DNA from: Clavaria fumosa
Taxonomy: Eukaryota; Basidiomycota; Agaricomycetes; Agaricales; Clavariaceae
Direction: 5' to 3'
Assembly (NCBI GenBank): GCA_951802425.1
Contig: OX637805.1
Span: 2,418,001 to 2,482,000, forward strand
DNA: 64,000 nucleotides
The position numbers and the translations under genes are program-made. The notes under the pieces are model-generated. The model searched no databases. It was not told where the DNA came from and saw only the letters and a program-made list of their open reading frames with translations. Of the stretch, positions 43,232-53,535 are shown in pieces; positions within the stretch are counted from its first letter, which is position 1; each line of letters begins with the position of its first letter.

Positions 43232-44658
43232 ATGAGTACCTGTCCAGGAATTCGAGTGGACATGGACATCGCCGGCATAGGTGAGATCCCATCTGTCAGA
43301 AAGACGACGCAATAATGACCTCGCATTGTCTAGGGGTACGGACAGCATTCTATGTGCAGAGTTTCAGTCTCGGTGCGCTATTCGCTCAACGAATACTTAG
43401 TTACTCTCTGACCCATCGTAGTTTTCGCCGCCTCCATTCCTGGATCTGATGTCAAAGGTGCGGCGTCTTTGCCTTCACAAGCTTGTGCATGTCTTTTGGC
43501 TCAATTTGACATCCACGTCAGGAGCCTTCTGGACGCTCGCGGCCACCTCGCTAGCCGTTCTGCTCTACACGTCGATACAGTCTGGGATGCGCACGCTCAC
43601 GTTCCACAACGCGATACTCGTATCCTACTTTTGCGTGCTCCACACGGTCGCCTCGCTGACCGCTTACATACTTATGTTCTCACCGTTCCGCGGCTTGTTG
43701 TTTAAGCTTGGACGCTCTGGGGGCGGTGGCCATGACTTTAACCATGAAGTAGTGAGCAGCAGTGGAAGCAGCATCAAGTCCACCGGATCGTATGCCCCTC
43801 TCAAGGGCGAGGATCCAGACCAGGACGATACAGTCCCGCCTCACGAGGTTTCCCTTGCTCTCCGCATCGCAATGCTTGTCTACTACCGGCCATGTTCGAT
43901 CCCGCTGGCGCTTCAGTACAGCGCCGTGTACATCTACTCGTTCTCGATCTGGTCTTTGGCCGCCAGTTTTGGGGGCCAAGCCGCCTGCAACGCCGCCACG
44001 CAGCTCAGGTTCTTCGGTGGCGCGTATGGGGCCACGGGAGGGGGCCGCGCAGTCGCGCTAAGTGGGTGGCTCTTGGCGTGTCCATTTGTCCTCTGCTAAC
44101 GTCGTACCGTGCATGCAGTCTGTCTTTCCCTGCTCGTCAGCTTTGTCGCAGTGCCTGCCGTGTTTGCGGGCTGGAGCATCCTCGCGCAAGCCATGCAAAT
44201 GGGCACCTTCAAGCTGTGGAAGCGTGCCGCGAACACACCCCCCCCTCCGCGCTTTGGCGTACACACCCTTCCCATCATTCTCTGCTTCCTCTACGTCTGG
44301 TTATACACCATCGTTACCGTCGAGCAGACCATACACTCAGCTGCTGTTATAAATGGGGTCGTACAATGGACATTCCGCCAAGTAAGTCTTATCCGCGAGC
44401 CCCGTACACTTGGTATACTCACATCTATGACAGATATTCCCACTCGTCAGCACAATAGTACCAGTAACAACTGTGTACTATAGCATCAAGAAGTTTTGGA
44501 TAGCACGAGTGGCAGAAAATGCGGCACGGAGGCAATTGTTACTATCTCCATCCCCTTTGAGGTCCGGCTCTGTCACTCCGACGCGTGGACAGTCGGAAGT
44601 CGAGCCCATTAGTCTGTCGGATTCCACCTATGGACAGGACAGTCTTCTTCCACGTTGA
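43232..44658 (+). CDS. Polytopic membrane protein, unknown function
   Basis: Six exons (43232-43280, 43334-43372, 43422-43457, 43522-44061, 44119-44381, 44434-44658) join in phase to 383 residues. I do not recognise the family. The N-terminus reads MDIAGIGVRTAFYVQSFSLV after a Cys-containing start. About six hydrophobic helices are visible: AFWTLAATSLAVLLYTSI, ILVSYFCVLHTVASLTAYIL, LALQYSAVYIYSFSIWSLAA, ICLSLLVSFVAVPAVFAGWS, PIILCFLYVWLYTIVTV and IFPLVSTIVPVTTVYYSI. A loop of about 70 residues with Gly/Ser and acidic character follows helix 3. The C-terminal tail of about 50 residues is hydrophilic and Ser-rich, probably cytosolic. Confidence 0.8.
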
Positions 44659-44916
44659 TAGTTCACTTTTGTAATACCTCGTTCATACGTGAACCAGGCT
44701 AATTTTCGTCATGCCACCACATAGATCATTTTCGGACTCTCGTATTGCGCGTAGAAATGGGAGCGAATGATGTATTCATACACAAATTTTCTATTCCATA
44801 AAAGGTGACCGGTACTATCGATACACCACTACTGTAACTAGAGCTGATCCCCACCAGCCTTTGGACAAGGAAGGAGAAAAGAATGAAAGACAAAAAGTGA
44901 AGTGTGAAAGTAAGGT

Positions 44917-46637
44917 CTACGAGCACTTGCAAGTGGCAACATCAGGCTTCTGACCAAAGGGGCAAGTTCCGGCTGCAAAATCGTCGTCGTCAACCAACCG
45001 CAAAGAAAGACAAAGGATTCGTTGACACCCACGAGCACCAAAGGGAATCACCGCAAACTTGGGGCCGCCGAACAACCCGGGGTTCACGCCCTTCAACTGA
45101 CCATTGACGACGCCCACCAGCTCCTGGTTACGCGGAGCACGCTCGCAGAAGGGAGTCGACGGGATGAGCCCGGCTCCAATGTCGAGCGCGTTTCGCGGGT
45201 GCTTGCGGTATGCGATGGCGTTTGCGATCAGCGCGTCCTTGTTCTTGATGCCGTTAGACTTGGCGAAGTCGATCATGGCGTCCGCGTTGTCTTGCTGTGC
45301 GCATGGGTCGGAGCCCGCAAGCAGCCCGTTGATCCCGTTCTTCCCTGCTAGCGTCACACAGGGGTCACCGGTCTTGGTATCACCACCCGAGGCGAAGCAG
45401 AGATCTTGCCAGCTTTGAGCAACAGCGGGGAGATCTGTGGGGAAGGCTCGTTGAGATGACATTGGTCAGGAAGAGACTACTGTACTGACCCGGCTGAGCA
45501 ATGCGCTTCTTGATGGTCAAGCTGGAGGAAATGCCCCGCTTTTGCTGAGCTACACAAGCAGCGGGTGCGACGGGGGGACCTGATGCGGGCGCCTGAGCAA
45601 CAGCGACGGGAGTCGTGGTGGGAGCCGGCGCAGCAGCGGGGGTCGTGGTGGGAGCCAATGCAGCAGCGGGAGTCGTCGTGGACGCCGTTGTAGCCGATGT
45701 CGCACCAGTGTCAGTGGCAGCTTGCGCAACAGTCACAGTGACGGTGACGGTCTGCACACCGGCAGCGGCAACTGAGCCGTCAGTAGCGGTGGTGGTGGTG
45801 GTGGTGGAATCGGTGTAGGGATCGGCCATGTTGGGCATGGCAGCGGCGGTGGCAGTTGAGGAAGTGGCAGTTGAGGAAGCGGCAGTGTCGGCGGCAGTCG
45901 AGGTGGTCGCAGCGTTGGCGGCAGTCGAAGGCGAAGAAGTCGTGCCCTGAGCAGATGGTACAAGGATTCCGGGAGTGTCGACGAGCTGGGTTCCGTCAGC
46001 GATAGGGCCTGACGGGTGAGCAGGACATGAGCCGAGGGGATCCAGGGGCTTGGTCATGCCGAAAGGAATTGTGCCCGGTCCGCCGACGGCGACATTGCCA
46101 ACGAAAGTCTTCTGATTGGCGCCCTGGTACTGGCATTGGAAGAGGCCGTTCAGCTCCTGGTTCCGAGGAGCCTTCTGGCAGTACGGGACAGCGACTGAGT
46201 TGGGCTAGTAAGAAAGCTTTGCGTCAGCTGATTCTGTAGGGAGCGGAAATGTAAACGCAGCTTACAGTATTACGGGGCTGCTGGGCGAAGATCTGGGCAA
46301 ACTTGATCATATCGGGGTTGTTGTTGAGCTGCTTCGCAAGATCGACCATCTTGTCAGCAGAATCTTGCTGCCCACAAGCCGGAGCGGCAGCCAAAAGATT
46401 GGTGAAGCTTTCGACGGACAATGGGTTGCATTGCTGGGCGCCTCCAGCTTTGACCTGCGAGATTAATTCGGTTTTAGCCATAGCGGGAGAGACGGCAGTG
46501 AGGCAACATAAACGTACACAAGCTAGTTCCCATTGCTTGGTCGAATCAGAGATGACCTGGGCGATACGCTTGTTGAGGGGCGACGCAGTCGCGGATAATG
46601 CGGCGAGGAACAGAAGGAGCGAAGAAGTGTAGACCAT
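44917..46637 (-). CDS. Secreted protein with two homologous Cys domains
   Basis: Exons 46637-46518, 46454-46266, 46204-45490, 45434-45039 and 44972-44917 give 491 residues; the last 66-bp intron is in frame, so 513 residues is also possible. A signal peptide spans about residues 1-18 (MVYTSSLLLFLAALSATASP), followed by LNKRIAQ. Domain 1 and domain 2 share PCxQQD/ACGQQD.AD.M.D.AK, a PRN motif, FC/YCxxAPRNQEL.G and a late TCP/SCP, so they are tandem duplicates. They are separated by about 150 residues rich in Thr, Ala and Pro, likely O-glycosylated. A second dibasic site, KKRIAQP, precedes domain 2, so Kex2-type processing could release it. I do not know the family's function. A minus-strand TATATAAAG lies at 46812-46820. 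Confidence 0.82.
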
Positions 46638-47376
46638 ATTGAAGTGAATCGTGAGTTGACGTAGACAAGGCAGTACCGGACTGTGATATGCGAAGGTAAA
46701 GGAGGACGAGCGCTGCTCGGTTGGGACAAGAAACAAGGAGGAGGCGGTGGGGATAGGTAGGTCGAGGTAGAGGGGAGGGGATAGAGAGACATTGCGAGGA
46801 GAGGAGGGCCCTTTATATACCCGCAGGGGAGAGAGTGGAGGTGGCACACATTGGGAACAAAGGTCAAGTGGCGCCGAGCGGCAGTTGTAGGGTTCTTCGC
46901 CGCCGGTGGGTTCTAGAAGTGACAATTAGTGATAGTGTAGCCAACGAGGGAGAGCCACGCGGCGCTTGTCGGACCATTGGTGTGTGTGTGATCGAGTGGT
47001 GGAATACAAAGGGGATCGAAACCACTTATGGAATCATCACGTGTTATGGTAGAAAGTAGAAGGATGCCCTTTTACGGTAAAGCGCAGTAAAAAAAGTGAA
47101 GAAAAAAAAAAGTGAACTAGAAAATTTTACAGTTGCAAAAAGGTTGCACATCAGTCTTGACTCATAGTGAAAATTTTCATGGAGTCAAGCCTGAGAGCAA
47201 ATCCCTTTTTGCTATAGCTCAACCAACTGACTTCTCTCACGATCACCTGATCTTTCCGAATTCCAAGGATCACGTGACATCCGAATTTGAATTTGAATTC
47301 AATTTTCAAAATGCTTTGAGGGGTAAGGTGAAAGGATAGTGTTACCGGCCCATTCCGACCTTGCATCTTGGTCAAC
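46638..47376. promoter_or_regulatory. Divergent promoter region, secreted protein / arsenic fusion gene
   Basis: 739 bp. Minus-strand TATA box at 46812-46820, about 180 bp upstream of the secreted protein ATG, in a strongly polarised purine/pyrimidine stretch. Two CACGTG/CACGTGT motifs (near 47038 and 47271) could bind bHLH factors. Between 47279 and 47310 there is an A/T-rich repeat of GAATTTGAATTTGAATTC type. The arsenic gene has no obvious TATA box. Confidence 0.5.
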
Positions 47377-49328
47377 ATGGCGAAAGGTCCCGCTCATACT
47401 GACAGTGAACTTGTGAAGGCAGTCCACGATGCTTATAGTGCCAAAGCTGTTGCAGGCGCAGACCCCAACCGTACGTGGCATCCTTGTGGATTTGAGGCAA
47501 CAGGAAAAAAAAATATGCCACATTCACTACAGAATCAAGCCACCTTGCCAAATCGTTTGGCTATACCGACGAACAACTCCAATCCATCCCCGCCGAATCA
47601 CACATGGGCCTTTCTTGCGGGAACCCTGTCGCCGCCGCCAGCGTCAAGGAGGTCTGTTCCCCTCTTCCTTTCCACGTTTCTCTGACATCTGACCTCAGTA
47701 GGGAGAACGTGTCCTCGACCTCGGGTCAGGGGGTGGGATCGACGTCCTCCTTGCTGCAGCCAAGACAGGGCAGAGTGGGCGCGCGATCGGACTGGACATG
47801 TCAGCTGTACGTCACTCATTCACCACATCGGACGGGACTTAGCGACCAAAAGGCGATGATCGATCTTGCGAGGAAGAACGCCTTGAAAAGGGGTTTCACA
47901 CCACCACAGGTAGCTTTCATTCATTGCTCTCTAACGGAGCCTCTCCCAATCAACTCGGACTCGATGGACTGCATCCTGTCCAACTGCGTAATCAATCTAC
48001 TTCCGCTTTCAGGGAAGGCAAGTCTGCTACGAGAGGTTTTCAGAGTGCTTAAACCTGGGGGAAGAGTAGTTCTCGACGACGTAAGGTTCCACCTTAATCA
48101 ATAAGGTTCACAATTCACCTCAACCATCAGGTTATTGCCAAAAAAGAGCTGCCCGATCACATTCTCAAGGACCTCACGTACCATGCCAATTGTATTGCTG
48201 GTGCTATTCAGATCGACCTTTATAGGCAACTCTTTACCGATGCCGGATTCAAAGGTACTTGCTCTCCAGAATGTTCCGCACCTCTGGTCACGCTCTAAAA
48301 AGGCACACTTTTCGAGATGTCAAATTTCGCGACACGAAGAGCGACCTGAGTGTCTGGATCGATGGCACCAAAGCAGGCGGGACTCCTTCATGCTGCAACT
48401 CAGAACCAGCGCAAATAGATCTACCCGCGCCCATCTCCACAGACGTGTCGTCCGAATTGAAGCACCCCATTTCGTCATGCTGCTCGAACGGTGACGCGTT
48501 GGCGTTAACCGTGGACAAGGCCGGAATGAGAGTGCCCTCCCAAGCCGTCGCACACAATGACGTCACGTACGACATCAACGACTGGATTGGTGCGTTGCGC
48601 CCCCCCGACATTCCTCGCCTCGAGCTCCATTTTCGAGCTCCTCTGTTCTCACGTTGACGCATCCGTCTGTTCACACAGCGTCGTACCAGATCTACGCTAT
48701 CAAGGACCCTTTACCCCAGGAACCACTCCAGCGCTGGTGGGACGCGTACCCGCCCGCGCTCTCGCAGCCCGCCAAGATGTCCCCCGAGCGGCTCGCCGCC
48801 CTCATGGGAGAGGAGGAGAAGGGCACGAGCGGCGGCGGCGGCGGCGACCGCGGCCGTCTCGGCATCATCGACGTGCGCGGGGCGGACCGCGCGGGGGGGC
48901 ACGTCGCGGGGAGCGTGCAGTGCCGCGCACAGACGTTCTTCGACGCGCTGGACACGTTCCACCGCGCGTTCGGCGGGGCGCGCGCGCTCGTGTTTTACTG
49001 CAGCTCGTCGAGGGGCCGCGCGCCGCGCTGTGCGGGGTGGTACCTGGACTATCTGGCGCGCGTCGCGCCGCTGGAGCGGGAGCGGCGAGAGGAGAAGGGG
49101 AGTGTGGATGGGAGTGTGGATGGGATCGTGGATGGGAGCGCGGGTGGGAGCGCGGATGGGATCGCGAATGGGACCACGAACGGGACCACGAATGAAACCA
49201 CGAACGGGACCACGAACGGGAGCGCGGGCGCGAGTCCGCCGCGGCCTGAGGTCTTTATCCTGGAGGGCGGAATCAAGGAGTGGCTGCGGCGGTACGCAGA
49301 CGTGGAGGCTCTAGTGGCCTACGACTAA
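47377..49328 (+). CDS. Arsenite methyltransferase fused to Cdc25/Acr2-type rhodanese
   Basis: Seven exons (47377-47470, 47533-47651, 47702-47806, 47853-48080, 48131-48254, 48317-48589, 48679-49328) join in phase to 530 residues. Residues 1-240 are an AS3MT/ArsM-type enzyme: SAM motif [19 protein letters not shown], and three Cys placed as in ArsM, Cys60 (GLSCGNP), Cys151 (SNCVINL) and Cys203 (NCIAGAIQ). Two CC pairs (249-250, 278-279) may bind As(III). Residues about 345-525 are a rhodanese: [36 protein letters not shown] and [13 protein letters not shown]. The catalytic loop Cys422-X5-Arg428 has the seven-residue length of Cdc25/Acr2 enzymes, not sulfurtransferases. Between these motifs is an 11-unit tetrapeptide repeat. 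If active, it would reduce arsenate and methylate arsenite; that coupling is inference. Confidence 0.88.
49098..49229 (+). repeat. 12-bp coding minisatellite, 11 units
   Basis: Eleven 12-bp units, related to GGGAGTGTGGAT and GGGACCACGAAC, encode tetrapeptides ([16 protein letters not shown] and variants) in the rhodanese domain of the fusion gene, between the catalytic loop and the final strand-helix. The unit length keeps the frame, so copy number can vary without breaking the protein. Confidence 0.9.
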
Positions 49329-51222
49329 GGCCACTCCCCCCACCCCACCCCCTTCCTCCCCTTCCTCCCCATATGCCATGCCATGCCCTATTGTCCCTTT
49401 TGTCTCGCTGCGAAACCTCCAACTACCGTATCACTAATCCTCGTCCTCCCCATGATCGGCGAGTGGCAGCTCCCCCCTTCCCCCCCTTCCCCCCTTGCTT
49501 CCCCGGTCGCCAGGGCGTTCCTTCTTCTCTTTTGTCCCCCTGCCTTAAGGGTAAGGAAAGCGATCGGGTGCGAGCGTCTGCCGTTGCCGTTGCCGTCTCG
49601 TGTGGGGCAGAGATGCACCAACATCCCATCGATCAAGGGCCCCCTTCCTCTCCTCTATTGTGTTCCCGTTTTGTCGCGGGTGAGCCCTGGGCGTTACCCC
49701 ACCCCCGGCCCCGTGTGTGTATGTGTTGTGTATGTTTCCTTCCCCCCGATCGACAACACACCAATCCCCCATATGTACATATTTATCCCGATCGGCGCGC
49801 GAGGCACCACCCGTTGCGTAACTGTGCCACTGTAATGTATTGCCTTTTGTTGTCCTTGTTGTTTCTTCATGTCGTTATCGCTGTCGCGAAAGATCGGCGT
49901 GGCGTGGCGTCTGGCGTCTGGCGTCTGGCGCGTGCGCGTGCGCCGGTGCAGGGTCCCTCTTCCCCCCCCGCTGGCGATATCACGCGTGGGACCACGGCCC
50001 AGGGAGCAGCGAGGGCCGCCTCCCTTCGAGAAAGGAACGCACACACACCAGGCGACCCGCTGCTTCTGCTCACAAGGCACGCCCGTACCAGCCCGCTTAT
50101 GTGCATATTGCGTGTGACGTTATACGGTACATGTGTGTGTGGGAAAACAAGCGGGGACAGGACACAGAATACTCTCCTATTATCCCTTCTCGCTTTCGGC
50201 TCCGTCTCGCACTCTCTGGCTCCAAAAAAAGGCGATATATTTGGTTGGTCGACCCGTCATAGAGATAGATATAGCTAGCTAGCATAAAGTTGGGTGGAGG
50301 GGGGGGGGGATAGCGCAAAGGGAGGGTGGAGTAACAAACGAGCGTCCGGAGGAAATGAGTGAACTGTCCTTTGGGGTGTTTAGTGGAAACCGGTGCGAAA
50401 ACACAAGGCAAGAGTAGGTAGGTAGTAGCATCAAGTAGTACGCAGCGTAGCTAGAGGAGTACGTAAAAGAAGGAAAGAGAAAAAAAAACAACAAGCGTGG
50501 TTTTTGGGAGGGAGGGTGCCGCCCCCCGTCTGATGGTTGATGATGGCTGCTGCAGGGTCGCCGTGCGTGACGTACGGACGCGCTCGAGTGTGTGTGTGTG
50601 GAGAGGGAGGAGTATGGCCGGGCGCGGTTTGCGCAAGAAAGGAGCGCGGGGACTGGGCGTCGTCCGTGTAGTGGCGGAAGGAGCGGAAGGGAGAACGCGT
50701 GTCCGTTTGGATGAGGCAGGGCAGGCAGGGCAGGCAGGCAGGCATACAAGCAAGCAAGGGGCGTCGGGCTGACGGGGACGGGGGGCACAGAAGGGCGGGG
50801 GCGGGCTCCGGTGGATACTACAATGGCCAAGAAGGAGAAGGGATAGGGCAGGGGGACCGGGTAACCAAAAAGGAAACTTGCAAAGGAGCCCAGATAAAAT
50901 TTTAAAAAATGTTTGGAAAAACTCCACGCAACAAGGGGGGGTGGGGAGGGAGGTTACAACATACATTACATCGTCCGGAGAGGCGAGAGAAGAAGAGAGA
51001 AGAAAAAAAAAAGAAAAAAAAGGGAACAATAAATCAACAAGATCAATAAAGCGACGCGCGAAGGAAGTGTGGAAGGGCGGCGGGGGTTCGTGGATAGGCG
51101 GTAAGTCATCGAGAGGGGGGGGGGCAAGAGGGGGAAGACTTCCAGCACGCAAAAAATCGCTCCTAGGTGCTATATAATATATTTTTTGTGGGTCTTCGTC
51201 TTCTACTTCGTCGGTGTCTTCC
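49329..51222. other. Convergent intergenic region
   Basis: 1.9 kb between the convergent fusion gene and HMG factor 2. It holds both 3' UTRs. C-rich runs (49330-49550) and poly-G/poly-A runs (50300-51130, for example G9 at about 50302) dominate. Long frames such as 49280-50278 are by-products of skewed composition; they show no domain and no intron logic. No gene called. Confidence 0.5.
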
Positions 51223-53336
51223 TCAGAACCCCTGGCCAACCATGAGGTGCTCCGGGATACCAAACAAGCCCGGATCCACAAACGCCGACTCGTGCTGCCG
51301 CGTCGCGTGTCCGCACGGGACGCCCACCACCGCGTTGACCCCGTCCTCCCCGCCCGCCCCGCCGAGCAAGTCCGGCGCGTACAGCCCGCCGCCCAGCGAT
51401 AGGTGGTGCTGGTGCAGCAGCTGGTGCTGTTGTTGTTGCTGCTGCCGTTGTTGTTGCTGCTGCTCCTGTTGCTCCTGCTGCTGTTGCTGCTCGTCCTCCC
51501 CAAACTTGGCCGGCGTCGTCAGCTCGATCGGCGGGATCGAGTGGATGTCCAAGTCCTCGGGGCGCAACACGTCGCCTGCCGCGTCTGGCCACAGCCCCGC
51601 GTCCCACGCAAACGCGCCGCCGTACGTCAGGTCCGCGAGCGATGCGTAGTCCGGCACCAGGTGCTGTTGTTGTTGGTGCTGCTGGTGCTGGTGCTGGTGC
51701 TCTATGGATATGGGCCGCGGGTCGAGCAGGGACGAGGACGCCGATGCGAGGTCGTGCTGGTGCTGCTGGGGCGCGAAGGAGAACGCGGGCGTGAACGGGG
51801 GCGGCATCGAGCAGGGCGAGGCGGAGCCCGCGGAGGAGAGGGACGACGTGGACGAGGGCGAGAGGAGCGTGTTGACGCGCAGGAGCGTGGGGTGCTGCTG
51901 GTGCTGGTGCTGCTGGTGCTGGTGCTGCTGGTGGAGGTGTTGGTGCTGGTGTTGGTGCTGGTGGTGCTGTTCGAGGAGCGGCGAGGGCTGTGACAGGCCG
52001 AACATGTCTTGGTAGTAGGATGCGGACTGCAAGAGAGAGTATGTGAGCACGAGAAAAAGGAAAGACGAAAAGCAACGACGAGAGGACACGCACATGCAGA
52101 CTGGGCTCGTAGCGCGTCGACGCCAGCGGCGGCGAGAGGAGCGCATCCGTCGTGGGCAGGTAGTCAAAGCTCGAGATGACGGGGTGGTGCATGGGGTGCG
52201 ACGCGCGGCGCGCAATCATCGGGATGAGGTCGGGCGACGTCGGGCACGAGGGCATGTACACGTTGGGCACGGTGATCTGCTGGTAGTCGAGCGGCGGCGT
52301 CGGCGCGGACGCGGAGCGCCCGTGGCGGTGCGCCAGATGGCCCGTGAGCCCCGTGCTGGCTGCCGACAGAGGGAGCACGAAAGAGAGGCTCTCCGCGTCG
52401 CTCTCTGAAATGGCAGACTCGCTCCCGCGCCGACTGACGCCGCCGTTCTTGCTCGCGTGCTGTGCCGACATGGGCTTCTTCCCCTTGGACGCCTTCCCGC
52501 TGCTGCCGCCGCTGCTGCTGCTGCTGCCGCCGTTGGGGTGGTCGTGCTCCCCGCGGGTCTTGCTGCGCTGCGGGCGGTAGACGTAGTTGGGGTACATCTG
52601 CTCGTGCTCCTTCTTCTTCTCCTTGGCGAGGTCCTCCCAGTACTGGCGTTCCTCCGCGGGGAGGCTCTTCCACTGCTGGCTGATGGTCTTGGACAGGTCC
52701 GCCTGGCGCTGCTTCTTCGCGGGGCAAGCGATAGCGGCGGCGTTGCTGCTCCCGCTGCCTTCCGACGACGCTGCTGCTGCTGCTGCTGCCGCTGCGGCCT
52801 CCTCGTGGGCTGCCTGCCGGTCCTCGCAACACTTGCGTCGGAAGAGGATGAACGCGTTCTCGGGGCGCTTGATGTAGTCCTCGTCGCCCTTCCTGGGCCT
52901 GCGCTCGAGGACGTCGCACGAGTTCCTGCGCTTCGCAAGGAGCTGCGACGAGACGTGTGCTGCGGCGGCGGCGGCTGAGGCCGAAGCGGAGACGGACAAG
53001 GAGGACAGGGAGGACATGGTGGAGAGGGGGCTGATGGGGGAGAGGGAGTCCATGAGGTGGGGGGGCGGGGTAGCGCGGGCGGTGAGGGCGAGGGCCCTGA
53101 GGTCTGGCTCGAAGGGGGAGGCGGAGGGGGATGCGTAGGGGCTGTCGTCGATGGGCTTGTTGGGGACGGGGAACGTAAAGGCGCGCGGCGTCGGGGAAAT
53201 GACGGCGAGGGTGGGGGGCTGAGGCGCGTCTGTGGTCACTTCAAGTGCTGCATGGGTTGCGTCAGTGGGTCAGTGGAAGGAGAGAATTAGGGAACGGACA
53301 TCGTGAATTGGTGTCGCGAGTGCGATAGGCCGGCAT
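51223..53336 (-). CDS. HMG-box transcription factor 2, with alanine insert and Gln/His-rich tail
   Basis: Exons 53336-53300, 53247-52094 and 52026-51223 join in phase to 664 residues. The HMG box (about residues 137-230) starts YIKRPENAFILFRRKCCEDR and ends SKTISQQWKSLPAEERQYWE and HEQMYPNYVYRPQR. A poly-Ala/Ser insert of about 40 residues lies between helix 1 and helix 2, where other HMG boxes have a short turn. The tail is rich in His-Gln and poly-Gln (CAG repeats at about 51415-51490 and 51660-51705), typical of transcriptional activators. Exon 1 (MPAYRTRDTNSR) was chosen because no in-frame ATG exists in exon 2 before the box; it resembles the MPA start of HMG factor 1. A GA-rich 5' UTR/promoter follows upstream. 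Confidence 0.83.
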
Positions 53337-53465
53337 GACGGGCGACGGCAGCTGAACAAGGAGGAGTAGAACAATACGAGCAAGCTCGGGAATAACAAGA
53401 GGGGATGGTGTCTGTCTGTTTAGATTTGCACCTGCGACCAGCGGAGTGGGAGTAGAATAACGGGA

Positions 53466-53535
53466 GTTGTGTATAGAGATGAGAGAAGAAGAAGAAGAGA
53501 TGATGAGAGAGAGAGAGAGAGAGAAAGATGAGAAA
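53466..53535. repeat. GA-rich microsatellite upstream of HMG factor 2
   Basis: Plus strand AGAAGAAGAAGAGATGATGA followed by an uninterrupted (GA)n run, about 150-200 bp before the HMG factor 2 start. On the gene's strand it is a CT-rich tract, a common feature of fungal promoters and 5' UTRs. Confidence 0.7.

Noticed and set aside
48255..48316. Apparent one-base frameshift in the arsenic fusion gene near a TTTT run
   Set aside because: An AAAAG acceptor at 48302 gives the wrong phase, but the CGAG acceptor at 48316 gives a 62-bp intron in perfect phase, so no frameshift is needed.
49280..50278. 332-codon ORF downstream of the fusion gene
   Set aside because: It begins inside the last exon of the fusion gene in another frame and continues through C-rich 3' sequence with no protein features.
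52216..52978. Long Arg- or Ala-rich ORFs overlapping HMG factor 2
   Set aside because: Shadow frames of the real HMG-box exon.
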